NCBI GenBank assembly: GCA_015295805.1
Contig: DVEF01000089.1
Span: forward strand, 48,574-112,573
Length of the DNA stretch: 64,000 bases
Reading direction: 5' to 3'
From: Geminocystis sp. M7585_C2015_104
Lineage (GTDB): Bacteria > Cyanobacteriota > Cyanobacteriia > Cyanobacteriales > Cyanobacteriaceae
Shown here: positions 19,583 to 28,500 of the stretch, piece after piece
Layout of the letters: every line of letters starts with the position of its first letter
Position numbering within the stretch: the stretch's first letter is position 1
Translations under genes and position numbers: made by a program
Notes under the pieces: generated by a model
What the model saw: the letters and a program-made list of their open reading frames with translations, nothing else
Told to the model about the DNA's origin: nothing
The model's database searches: none

Positions 19583-19924
19583 CTAACAGGGCAGCAACTG
19601 TCCTGAGGCGTTTGGGGCAACGGTGTTGGTCTTTTCTTCTAACAGTGGCAGTTCTTCTTCCACCACGGTAGGCTGACTCTTTAGGGACACCATCTTGCCA
19701 TCTCGCAGTACCATGGCGGCGTTACATTCGGGACATATGTGCACTTGGTGCGTCCTGCCATATCCCGCCTCCACCTCTTCTACCACTTCCGGGTGTCCTA
19801 GGTAGAAGCCTATGGCTTTTTCCACCAAGGCAGACATGGAGTCCCCTTCTATCGCCGCCCTTATTTTCAGTTGGCGATGTAACGAAGGTGGGAGATAGAG
19901 AGTTACTTTTTGCTTTTCTTGCAT
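19583..19924 (-). CDS. Ribbon-helix-helix protein with a C-terminal Cys/His motif
   Basis: A 113-residue protein. Residues 1-45 (KVTLYLPPSLHRQLKIRAAI, then SMSALVEKAIGFYL) match an Arc/CopG-like ribbon-helix-helix DNA-binding domain. Around residue 70 there is HICPECNAAMVLRDGKM, a Cys-x2-Cys half of a possible zinc ribbon (a dimer could complete the site). The C-terminal 35 residues are acidic and then low in structure. It lies 67 bases upstream of ycf46 on the same strand, so it may be co-transcribed with and regulate the ycf46-ycf35 genes; that is inference. RHH proteins often repress their own operon. Confidence 0.75.
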   Translation of the reverse strand: MQEKQKVTLYLPPSLHRQLKIRAAIEGDSMSALVEKAIGFYLGHPEVVEEVEAGYGRTHQVHICPECNAAMVLRDGKMVSLKSQPTVVEEELPLLEEKTNTVAPNASGQLLPC

Positions 19925-20048
19925 ATTTGCTGTTTGCTCTGCCCAGGTGCGATGTCTCTAATTTAACCTTTTTTTTCCTCCCTGTCAAGACGTTTTCCCA
20001 TTTTTATGGCTTTTTCGTAACAATTCTTTACATTTTAGCCAGAGACTG

Positions 20049-20295
20049 TCACTCCGCCACCACAGTAGCAGGGGTGGCAAGAGGGAGCCAACCCGGCCAT
20101 TGACGGTTATTTGATACAATAAGGGCAAAACCCGGACTCTTGCGGGGAAAGTGGCGGGCTTGTATTAGTAATACTCCTGGTGCTTCTTGTATCTTTCTGA
20201 CAAGGGCAAAGGCAGGGGGTGTGGGTGTCGGGAAGTAGAGGAGAAACAAACATAGACCCTAGTAGCAGTATGCTAGGGACTAGCCAGTATAACAC
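20049..20295 (-). pseudogene. Possible frameshifted small secreted protein gene
   Basis: In the 660-base gap between the RHH gene and the DUF1823 gene, the minus strand holds coding-like frames that do not join. From a GTG at 20295 one frame reads a signal-peptide-like start (VLYWLVPSILLLGSMFVSPL). After the C run near 20220 the coding look moves to another frame (AFALVRKIQEAPGVLLIQAR) and continues to a stop at 20049. A third frame (20273-20542, TTG start directly after a stop) has one hydrophobic segment (VVAIGIGLLTTVTSIILSLS). This could be a decayed gene, a sequencing slip at the C run, or chance. I recognise no family. Confidence 0.3.
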
Positions 20296-20584
20296 ACCGG
20301 CCTGCGGCCTCTGGGGTGACTATGGGGGCATTCGCGAACCCTGCCGTGGTATACTCTTCTTCACTTATGGGCTTTTTACCAAACTCAATGATAAAGGGGG
20401 ATTTAAGGGAGTAGGTGAAGGCAGTGGCTTTTAGGAAGGAGGGGGATACTAGTGACAAGGAGAGGATTATAGAAGTGACAGTGGTTAGAAGTCCTATCCC
20501 TATTGCAACGACACACCAATCCCCCGACAGTGGAACGGTCAATTACAATAATAGTTCAGACGTTCTTTGAGGGAGATTAATCGG

Positions 20585-20944
20585 ATGTTAAAAAACCTGC
20601 CACCGCTGACAGAGGAGACCATTTGGGGCATTCTGAAGGAAGAGATAGACGACGAGACGGTGAATCAACTGGCCTGGTATTATTTGGGGTATCGTTATGA
20701 CGAGACAACGGGGAAATGGGATACCAGTTTGGTAGAAGAAAGTTGGCAAAAAGAATACCCCAACCCACCAGATTTTATAGCTAATCGTCCCCCCGTGGTC
20801 AAGTTGACTCGCTCAATTCCCCCCGAAAAGAAGCAACTGTTAAAGGAAAAATTAGGTTTCAAAGGCTATAAGATTGGGGAATTCACCCCCCGAGATGCTA
20901 GACGTGCTACCATTGCTAACTGGTTACTGGGTTTGATTAGCTGA
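20585..20944 (+). CDS. DUF1823 family protein
   Basis: A small soluble cyanobacterial protein, recognised by the DUF1823 pattern LPPLTEETIWGILKEEIDDE and VNQLAWYYLGYRYDETTGKW. Function unknown. The ATG at 20585 follows GAGGGAG with ten bases of spacing and gives the usual family start (MLKNLPPLTEE); a TTG six codons upstream has no support. About 119 residues, mainly helical, with a conserved-looking C-terminus (FTPRDARRATIANWLLGLI). Its 3' end overlaps the cupin gene by eight bases in a convergent arrangement. Confidence 0.85.
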   Translation: MLKNLPPLTEETIWGILKEEIDDETVNQLAWYYLGYRYDETTGKWDTSLVEESWQKEYPNPPDFIANRPPVVKLTRSIPPEKKQLLKEKLGFKGYKIGEFTPRDARRATIANWLLGLIS

Positions 20945-21377
20945 GACTGACTGTCCGAGAATCAGAGAGTTTCAATACATGCTGTAAATCATAGGGGAAA
21001 GGTTTTTTGACAGGCTGATAGTCTTTGGGATGGGGTTTACCGTGACGCAATACGGCATTTACCAAGAAACAGGGTTTATCACTGAGATTGATGGCGCCAT
21101 GGGGGATTTTCGGCGGAATTATTACCACCTGAGGCCTGTCCTCCCTTAAGTGTATGTACTCGTAACGTCTGTTGTGCAATATCACCAATACAAAACTTCC
21201 CCTCACCACCAACAGCTGATCGGTCTGAAAACGGTGTACAAACAAATCATCCACACTGTGGGGGGGAATTTGTACTAGCATGGTTTCGTGACTGGACTGG
21301 GGGGTATAAAAGTACGACATACCCCCCTGTATAGACTCCAGTTGGCGGATTACTACGCCGCTGCCTTTGATACCCAT
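20937..21377 (-). CDS. Cupin-fold protein (dTDP-dehydrorhamnose epimerase-like)
   Basis: A 146-residue beta-rich protein with a double-stranded beta-helix look: DDLFVHRFQTDQLLVVRGSF, then VVIIPPKIPHGAINL, where the His residues could bind a metal or a sugar nucleotide. It resembles short cupins annotated as dTDP-4-dehydrorhamnose 3,5-epimerase-related, but no sugar-nucleotide pathway gene is nearby, so the enzymatic role is open. A good ribosome binding site (GGAAGGGCAGAG) precedes the ATG at 21377. It is divergent from transketolase and convergent with the DUF1823 gene. Confidence 0.65.
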   Translation of the reverse strand: MGIKGSGVVIRQLESIQGGMSYFYTPQSSHETMLVQIPPHSVDDLFVHRFQTDQLLVVRGSFVLVILHNRRYEYIHLREDRPQVVIIPPKIPHGAINLSDKPCFLVNAVLRHGKPHPKDYQPVKKPFPYDLQHVLKLSDSRTVSLS

Positions 21378-21553
21378 TGTCTCTGCCCTTCCTTTGTGAT
21401 TGTAACCTTCCCCTAGTCTAGCTCAACAATTTGTAAAAAAATGTTGCTGATTTGACGAAAAATTCCCCTTTTGTGGTAGGGCCAAGGGCATATAATAATC
21501 CACCGAGTTGATGGGGAAACAAGTTGCGCTCCATCCGAAAGAATGAGAAGATA

Positions 21554-21574
21554 AACAGTTAACAGTTAACAGTA
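21554..21574 (+). repeat. Three tandem 7-base repeats in the transketolase leader
   Basis: AACAGTT, AACAGTT, AACAGTA follow one another directly and end 14 bases before the transketolase ATG, in the place of a ribosome binding site, which is not evident. Whether this is functional is not known. Confidence 0.6.
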
Positions 21575-21588
21575 GAAACAAACTGACT

Positions 21589-23595
21589 ATGGTAGTTGCA
21601 AGCCAGTCTATTGAACAGTTGTGCATTAACGCCATTCGTTTTCTCTCCATAGACGCGGTAGAGAAGGCTAAATCCGGACACCCAGGCCTACCGATGGGGG
21701 CGGCGCCCATGGCCTTTGTATTGTGGGATCGTTTCCTGCGCTTTAACCCCAAAAACCCTAATTGGTTCAACCGTGACCGTTTTGTGCTGTCAGCGGGACA
21801 TGGCTCCATGTTACTATACTCCCTGTTACATCTATACGGTTACGACAGTGTTACCATAGAGGACATCAAGCAGTTCCGGCAGTGGAAGTCAAAAACCCCA
21901 GGACACCCGGAAAACTTCATGACACCAGGGGTGGAGGTTACCACTGGACCGTTAGGGCAGGGAATTGCTAATGCAGTAGGATTGGCTTTGGCAGAAGCCC
22001 ACCTAGCCGCCAGATACAACAAACCAGACTGCAAAATTGTAGACCACTACACTTATGTTCTCCTGGGGGACGGTTGTAACATGGAAGGTATCTCTGGCGA
22101 GGCGGCCTCCCTCGCCGGCCACTGGGGGTTAGGTAAGTTAATAGCTCTTTACGACGACAACCATATTTCCATCGATGGCTCTACAGATATAGCCTTCACA
22201 GAGGATGTATGTAAGCGGTTTGAGGCCTATGGATGGCATGTACAACATGTACCAGACGGAAATACAGATTTGGAAGGCATTGCCAGAGCCATAGAAAATG
22301 CTAAGGCAGTCACCGATAGACCCTCCCTCATCAAGATTACAACTACCATAGGCTATGGTTCCCCCAACAAGGCTAACACAGCAGGGGTTCATGGTGCGCC
22401 CCTAGGTGCAGATGAAGTAGCCCTTACCCGCAAGAATCTAGGTTGGGATTACGAGCCTTTTGTGGTACCTGAGGATGTGTATAATCACTGCCGCAAAGCC
22501 ATTGAAAGAGGAGCCCGTCTCCAGGCAGAGTGGGAAGAAACCTTTGCCACCTACAAGGCCAAATACCCAGCCGAAGCAGAGGAGTTTGAGAATATCCTTA
22601 ATGGCAAATTGCCCGACAACTGGGCCGACTGTCTACCTCGTTATACCCCTGAAGATAAACCCGTTGCTACCCGTAAACACTCAGAAATCTGCCTAAATGC
22701 CATTGCCAAGGTATTACCCCAACTAATCGGCGGCTCAGCAGATTTAACCCACTCCAACCTCACAGAGATTCACCATGAAGGCGATTTCCAAAAGGGCGCC
22801 TACCACAACCGCAATATCCACTTTGGCGTTAGAGAGCATGCCATGGGGGCTATTTGTAACGGCATTGCACTACACCGTAGCGGTCTTATTCCCTATGGAG
22901 CTACATTTTTAGTATTCACAGATTACATGAGAAATGCCATCCGGCTGTCAGCCCTATCACAAGCCCATGTAATATGGGTGATGACTCATGATTCCATCGC
23001 CCTGGGAGAAGATGGCCCTACCCACCAACCCGTCGAGCATTTGATGTCTTTGCGTCTGATACCCGATTTGTACGTATTCCGCCCCGCCGACGGCAATGAG
23101 ACTTCTGGCGCCTATAAGGTGGCTATTGAAACCAGAAACAGGCCCTCCCTCTTAGCCTTGAGTCGTCAGAATGTGCCCAATTTGCCGGGCACTTCCATAG
23201 AAGGGGTAGCCAGAGGCGCCTATGTCCTCTCCGGTGGGGAAGAAACCCCCGATATTATACTAATAGGCACTGGCAGTGAGGTAGCTTTGTGTGTGGGGGC
23301 GGCCGACAAGTTAAGGGCAGAAGGCGTAAAGGTAAGGGTCGTATCTATGCCCTGTATTGAGCTTTTTGAAGCCCAAGACGAAGAGTACAAAGAGTCCGTA
23401 TTGCCCAAGGCCGTGAGAAAACGAGTATCTGTAGAAGCCGGCGTCACCTGGGGATGGGAGCGTTATATTGGGGATGAAGGTATTGCCATTGGCATCGACT
23501 GCTTTGGCGTTTCCGCGCCAGGTAATGTGGTGATGGCAAAATTCGGTTTCACGGTGGATAATGTCTATGCCAAGGCTAAATCCCTTTTAGGCTAA
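21589..23595 (+). CDS. tktA: Transketolase
   Basis: Thiamine-diphosphate enzyme moving two-carbon units between sugar phosphates in the Calvin cycle and the pentose phosphate pathway. The N-terminal signature [20 protein letters not shown], the ThDP motif [20 protein letters not shown], and the pyrimidine-domain segment [16 protein letters not shown] with [19 protein letters not shown] are all present. Length 668 residues is normal and the gene is complete. It has a strong terminator directly downstream. It is transcribed alone, divergent from the cupin gene. Confidence 0.97.
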   Translation: MVVASQSIEQLCINAIRFLSIDAVEKAKSGHPGLPMGAAPMAFVLWDRFLRFNPKNPNWFNRDRFVLSAGHGSMLLYSLLHLYGYDSVTIEDIKQFRQWKSKTPGHPENFMTPGVEVTTGPLGQGIANAVGLALAEAHLAARYNKPDCKIVDHYTYVLLGDGCNMEGISGEAASLAGHWGLGKLIALYDDNHISIDGSTDIAFTEDVCKRFEAYGWHVQHVPDGNTDLEGIARAIENAKAVTDRPSLIKITTTIGYGSPNKANTAGVHGAPLGADEVALTRKNLGWDYEPFVVPEDVYNHCRKAIERGARLQAEWEETFATYKAKYPAEAEEFENILNGKLPDNWADCLPRYTPEDKPVATRKHSEICLNAIAKVLPQLIGGSADLTHSNLTEIHHEGDFQKGAYHNRNIHFGVREHAMGAICNGIALHRSGLIPYGATFLVFTDYMRNAIRLSALSQAHVIWVMTHDSIALGEDGPTHQPVEHLMSLRLIPDLYVFRPADGNETSGAYKVAIETRNRPSLLALSRQNVPNLPGTSIEGVARGAYVLSGGEETPDIILIGTGSEVALCVGAADKLRAEGVKVRVVSMPCIELFEAQDEEYKESVLPKAVRKRVSVEAGVTWGWERYIGDEGIAIGIDCFGVSAPGNVVMAKFGFTVDNVYAKAKSLLG

Positions 23596-23605
23596 GATGC
23601 CAGAG

Positions 23606-23631
23606 GCCCCCTTTTAAGGGGGCGTTTTTTT
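23606..23631 (+). terminator. Intrinsic terminator of transketolase
   Basis: GCCCCC (23606-23611) and GGGGGC (23618-23623) form a stem closed over TTTTAA, followed by G and seven T. It lies ten bases after the stop codon. Confidence 0.93.
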
Positions 23632-23645
23632 GCTACTTGTAGTCA

Positions 23646-24005
23646 CTATTTCCCCTCTTTCTGAGATTCTAGATAACAGACGGCGCGGAACTTCAGTGCC
23701 ATAAGATTGTCATAGAGGGGATTCAATTTACACAGGGGTGGAATTTTCAATATGGTGCGATTAAAACACCTAATTTCTCGGGCAAAAGGACACTGAGAGG
23801 GGATTAGTTCGTCGATTATCCTAGCAGTTTTCTCATCTTTAATCTCGATACTATCTATCCATTTCTTCAGTGGTGATAAAGGGTCAAAACACCTAATTCT
23901 TCTGCCTATATCCCGCAAAAAACCTCTATTTACTATGTTTAAATCATCGGAACCTGGGCAGTTTTGAAGTACTATTTCCGAGAAGAGATAATCTGTGATT
24001 CCCAT
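23646..24005 (-). CDS. Mo-dependent nitrogenase C-terminal-domain protein (short)
   Basis: A 119-residue protein whose last 75 residues match the Mo-nitro_C-type domain of cyanobacterial 'Mo-dependent nitrogenase family' proteins: WIDSIEIKDEKTARIIDELI, then IPSQCPFARE, IPPLCKLNPLYDNLMALKFR. Despite the name the family is not nitrogenase and its function is unknown. Two conserved Cys (in SQCPF and PLCKLNP) could bind a metal. The same domain occurs at the C-terminus of the protein at 31446-32111, clearly a paralogue. GGGAG about ten bases before the ATG at 24005 supports the start. It converges on the transketolase terminator. Confidence 0.8.
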   Translation of the reverse strand: MGITDYLFSEIVLQNCPGSDDLNIVNRGFLRDIGRRIRCFDPLSPLKKWIDSIEIKDEKTARIIDELIPSQCPFAREIRCFNRTILKIPPLCKLNPLYDNLMALKFRAVCYLESQKEGK

Positions 24006-24255
24006 GAGGAAAATCTCCCTTATTCAAGGTTTTGAGACAAAACCCCCTTCCGCCTGTCCTCACTCCCACCCTTTCCCAGGGGGATTTTTGTCTCCAACTT
24101 TTATTATATAACTCGTATAGAAAATGATAGCAATTTTTTATTCGGTTTTCACGCCAAAAAAAGGAAATACTACCCTACATTTACATATAAGGTTTTGCCT
24201 GTTGCTTAATCTGACAACTGAATTGTCTTAGTGATATTTTGGCAGGGGAAAACAG

Positions 24256-25140
24256 ATGGATGGTTTTCTTAACCTCAATAAGCCGGCAAATTTCACCTCC
24301 CACGACTGTGTGGCTAAACTGAGAAAAATCCTTAATACCAGGAAAATAGGACATGGTGGTACTTTAGATCCTTGTGCCACAGGCGTACTACCCATTGCTG
24401 TCGGCAAGGCAACTCGTCTGTTACAGTTTCTACCAACAAAAAAAGCCTACATCGCTACTATCAGACTCGGGTTGGTTACCACTACTGACGATTTAGAGGG
24501 GGAGGTGATAAAAAATGCAGCCACTGTCCATGTTACTTTGGAGGAAATTCAATCATGTCTAAGGGATTTTATTGGTGTTATTCGGCAAAAACCCCCCGTT
24601 TTTAGTGCCATCAAGAAAGGCGGCGAAAAGTTGTACAATTTAGCCCGTAAGGGGATAGAAGTGGAGGCCCCCGTCAGGGAGGTTTTTATTGAGTCAATTG
24701 AGATTTTAGGTTGGCGGCAGGAGGAAGCTGAATTGGATTTGAACATAGTATGTGACTCTGGTACATATATAAGGTCTATTGCCAGGGATTTGGGAGAAAA
24801 ACTAGGCTGTGGTGGAACTTTAGCAGGTTTAAAAAGGACACTTAGCTGTGGCATGATAATAGAAAACAGCCTTACGTTAGAGGAAATAACTGAGCAAAAA
24901 AAACAAGGCATCTTGAAGTTGATAGAAATAGATAAGCCCCTGGATAATCTCCCTGCTATTTATTTGAAAAAACAAGAAGGTGAAAGGTGGTTAAAAGGGC
25001 AAAAACTAGAGATGGAGATAGAAACAGAGAAAAGTGGGAAAATCTTCCGCACCTATAATCATCAGCGACAATTTATAGGTATTAGTGAAATGGTAAAAGA
25101 AAACCCCCCCGTTATCAAACCAAAAGTAGTAATTGGCTAG
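24256..25140 (+). CDS. truB: tRNA pseudouridine(55) synthase TruB
   Basis: Makes pseudouridine 55 in the T-arm of tRNAs. The catalytic-Asp motif GHGGTLDPCATGVLPIAVG is present near residue 40, after the family start GFLNLNKPANFTSHDCVAKLR. Later segments KPPVFSAIKKGGEKLYNLAR and SGTYIRSIARDLGEKLG are also typical. Length 294 residues is complete. AGGGGAAAACAG before the ATG is a fair ribosome binding site. The gene ends eight bases from the stop of the convergent PepSY-like gene. Confidence 0.95.
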   Translation: MDGFLNLNKPANFTSHDCVAKLRKILNTRKIGHGGTLDPCATGVLPIAVGKATRLLQFLPTKKAYIATIRLGLVTTTDDLEGEVIKNAATVHVTLEEIQSCLRDFIGVIRQKPPVFSAIKKGGEKLYNLARKGIEVEAPVREVFIESIEILGWRQEEAELDLNIVCDSGTYIRSIARDLGEKLGCGGTLAGLKRTLSCGMIIENSLTLEEITEQKKQGILKLIEIDKPLDNLPAIYLKKQEGERWLKGQKLEMEIETEKSGKIFRTYNHQRQFIGISEMVKENPPVIKPKVVIG

Positions 25141-25147
25141 TAATTGG

Positions 25148-25450
25148 CTAGTTATCATCCCTCTTTTCGGAGATGATTCTGCCAAAAATGAGGTCCACTT
25201 TAACCTCTCTTCTGATACCATCACGATAGGCTTTTATTTCCCACAAACCGTCTTCATATTCCATCTCGACAATGGGGGAATAACCTCGACTTTCCAGCAA
25301 ATGCAAAATTTCTACCGCCGCCTTGGTATTACCCCGACGTCTATAGGTATGATAATCATCGTCATCGGAAGATGCCTTTACAGCTAAATTAGGGAAGAAA
25401 AGGGTGGCTAATATGAAAAATAGGGTTATCCTGATGGTTTGTTTAAACAT
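25148..25450 (-). CDS. Small secreted protein with a PepSY-like domain
   Basis: About 100 residues. A clear signal peptide (TIRITLFFILATLFFPNLAV, likely cleavage after AVKA) is followed by an acidic linker and a PepSY-like alpha-beta unit: AAVEILHLLESRGYSPIVEM then WEIKAYRDGIRREVKVDLIF. PepSY domains are thought to be periplasmic inhibitors or regulators of proteases (family knowledge); the specific role is unknown. It converges with truB; a large helicase-like gene lies 60 bases further along on the same strand but upstream is a separate gap. Confidence 0.7.
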   Translation of the reverse strand: MFKQTIRITLFFILATLFFPNLAVKASSDDDDYHTYRRRGNTKAAVEILHLLESRGYSPIVEMEYEDGLWEIKAYRDGIRREVKVDLIFGRIISEKRDDN

Positions 25451-25512
25451 AGGCTTCTAGGAAAAGGGGGATGCGGGGGTAGACGGGTAATATCAAAATA
25501 GGGTTTCTGGAA

Positions 25513-28500
25513 TTAGGTGGTTTCGTCAGCCTGTTTTGCCAATAGTTGTTGTCTACATTTTTCTGCCTCCTCTAGATAACCGCCTTTCTCGTAGTATTTG
25601 ATGGCAGTTTCTAAGTCATCCATTTTGAGACAGGCTAAGGCAGCTTTCTCCCAACGAGACAAAAACTGCCAAAGTTGTGCAGCCTCTTCCCATTTTTCCT
25701 GATACTCGCAGACTTCGGCTAGTTTTTGCCAATTGTTGAGGTGTCGCCAACACTCTTCTGCTTTTTGCCAATCTTGACACTTTTCAAAACAAATGGCAGC
25801 CTTTTCCACATTCCCGGCAGATAACCAGGCTTTACCGGCTTCTTGCCATTTTTGCTGATATTCACACACTAAAGCTAATCTATCCCATTTCCATAATTTG
25901 CGCCAACACTGTTGTGCCTTCTCCCAGTCTTGGCATTTTTCAAAACAAATGGCGGCTTTTTCGGTTTCCCCCGCTTTCAAATAGTTACTGGCGGCTTTAT
26001 CCCATCTTTCTAGTTTCTCATAGGCCTGGGCACTCTTGTCCCAAATTTCAGCTAACTCCCAGTATTTAGCCGCCCTTTCCCAATCCTCACACTGTTGATA
26101 ACACAAGGCAGCCTTCTCCCACTGTTTCAGTCTTAACCAGTCACAGGCTGCTTTTTGCCATTTCCCCTGGCGTTGTGCGGCAACTCCCATCCTATCCCAA
26201 TTCTCCATTCTATACCAACATTCTTCTGCCTGTCGCCAATGTCCCCCTTCTTCATAACAGATAGCCGCCTTTTCCAGATTGCCTATTTTTTCCCAGGCTT
26301 TCCCAGCGTTTTCCCATTCTTTTAATTCCTCCCAAATGGCAGCGGCTTCCTCCCATTTTTCCTGTTTTTGCAAACAGACAGCCAAATTGTCCATTTTGTT
26401 GATTTTCCGCCAACACTGTGCCGCTTTCTCCCAGTTTTCCCCTGCTTCATAACAAATAGCTGCTTTTTCTATTTGGTCTATTTTTTCCCAGGCTGCAGCA
26501 GCTTTTTGCCATTCTCCCAAGTTTTCCCAACTTTCGGCTGCCTCTTGCCATTTTCCTTGTTTTTCGCAGGCGATAATAATTCTAGTCCAATTTTTCGTCT
26601 GTAACCAGGCTTTTTCCGCCTTATCCCAGGCAGAAGCGCGTTCGTAACACAATGCCTGTAATTCATAGGGGTTGGTGTTATTCCAAGCTTCTGCGGCTTC
26701 TAACCATTTTTCCTGTTGTTGCAGACAAATGGCTACGAATCCCCAGTATCCTAATTCCCGCCATAGATTTTCTGCAGCTTGCCACTGATTGCCCTTTTGA
26801 TAACAGAAGGCTGCCCTTTCTTTTTCCCCCAATTTTAGCCAAGTTTCGGCGGCAAAGGTCCAACTTTCTTGGTATTCGTAGGATAATGCTAATTGTTGCC
26901 AGTTACCTAATTCATACCAGCATTTTTGAGCTTCTGTCCATTTTTTTGCCTTTTGCCAACAAATTGCAGCCTTTGCCATATCGCCATGTTTTTGCCAACA
27001 GTTGCCAGCCTTTTCCCACTGTTGTAATTCTTCCCAAATGGCTGCCACTTTATCCCATTTATTTAACTTTGTCCACATTCTAACAGCCAGATTTATTTGG
27101 CCGTTTTGACGATAATATTCCTCCGCAATTTGGTAGTATTTGGTAGCCCTTTCTTCCAAATCTCTTTGTTTACATTCATCCCCGGCCAATTCCCACTGGT
27201 TTTCCTTTTCAAGGCATCTTAATTTCCCCTCAAAGTCTCCAGATTTTTCATAACAAAACTTGGCCAAGTTCAAGTCTTGGATTAACTCAAAATACTCCCC
27301 TCTTCTTTGCCATTCTTCCTTATCTAAAACTGACCATTTAGCTAGCCATAATTTTTCGTCTACTTCCCGCCAAGACTCGATGGCTTTTTCAAATATTCCT
27401 AGTTTATTCCACAAGTCTCCCGCCTTGCCATAGTTCCCCTTAGTTTCTTCCCAAAAGGCATACACCTTGTCTAACAGAGTTTGATTGCCGTTTTTTTTAC
27501 AGATTTGCTCGGCTATTTTATAACACTTTTCATTTTCGTATTCTAGGTATTTATCTACAATCATTTCAACTTCATGAGGTGAGTATTCTTTATTGAAAAG
27601 AGGCGTCAATTCTGTTTCGTATCCAATTTCTACCACAGAAGCTATTTTGGGGTTATCCCAAAGGGTATCACTGGTATTGTCATAGAAGTATATTCTGTGA
27701 CGCGCCATATTGGCACATGTTGATAGACGCAAATATTTTTCGGAATTTCCAGTGATTTCTGACTGCTCAACACTATCAAACAACTTCCACACTAATAATT
27801 GTTCGAATTGGAGGTGTTTGGCTTCCGAAAAAGAAATTATTCTCTCGCTATCTTGGGGGAAAAGGCTTATAAGATTTTCTTTCTCACCCTCGTCGAATAC
27901 GACAATAGCACAGTCAAAATTTAAAGAGGATTGGCTTTTGAGAAAATCAGTGCTAATCTCAGAGAGTACCAAAGGTTTAACTCGGGAATTTATGAAGGAG
28001 GAGGAATCAATTTTATTCCCTCTTATCTCTCCTATTACTGATTTAAAATCGACGATGTTTTTCTCGGTGAGAAAACCAACATTTAATGTTTGAGTTTCAA
28101 TGGCATTTCTAATCTGTTGCCAGTTAGGAAGTTTGTGGAAGTTATCAATGAGTAGCCTTTTAATCCTATTAACCTCATCATTTTTACCCTGGTTGGAGGT
28201 ATCAAATACAAAAAAGAAGCGAGGCAGATTTTCTTCCTCCTTGTTGTTTTTTGTAAGAAGTTTTAGAAGAAGCTCCATCTGGACTTCTGTTAAATTTTCT
28301 CCATTGTCGACATAGATAATGTCATATTCCCCCTGGAAGTTTTTAGGCAACTGACTGAGCAAATAGTGGGTTAAATCCAGGTCATCCCAATAATTATGTG
28401 TTTGCAACCATTCTTGATACTGAGTGGCGAGGTTATAGACAAGGGAAAAATCTGTATCTTTTGGGAAAATACTTTGATTTTTTGAGGCGATATACTCGTT

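Noticed and set aside
23646..24005. Reading this gene as evidence for nitrogen fixation
   Set aside because: The Mo-nitrogenase-named domain is not part of nitrogenase, and no nif gene is in the window.
26652..27083. Long plus-strand frames opposite the repeat region
   Set aside because: They arise from the repetitive minus-strand coding sequence and show no family likeness.
25530..27480. Regular DNA repeats resembling a tandem repeat or CRISPR array
   Set aside because: The period is about 60 bases in frame with a protein solenoid; units are degenerate at DNA level and there are no spacers.
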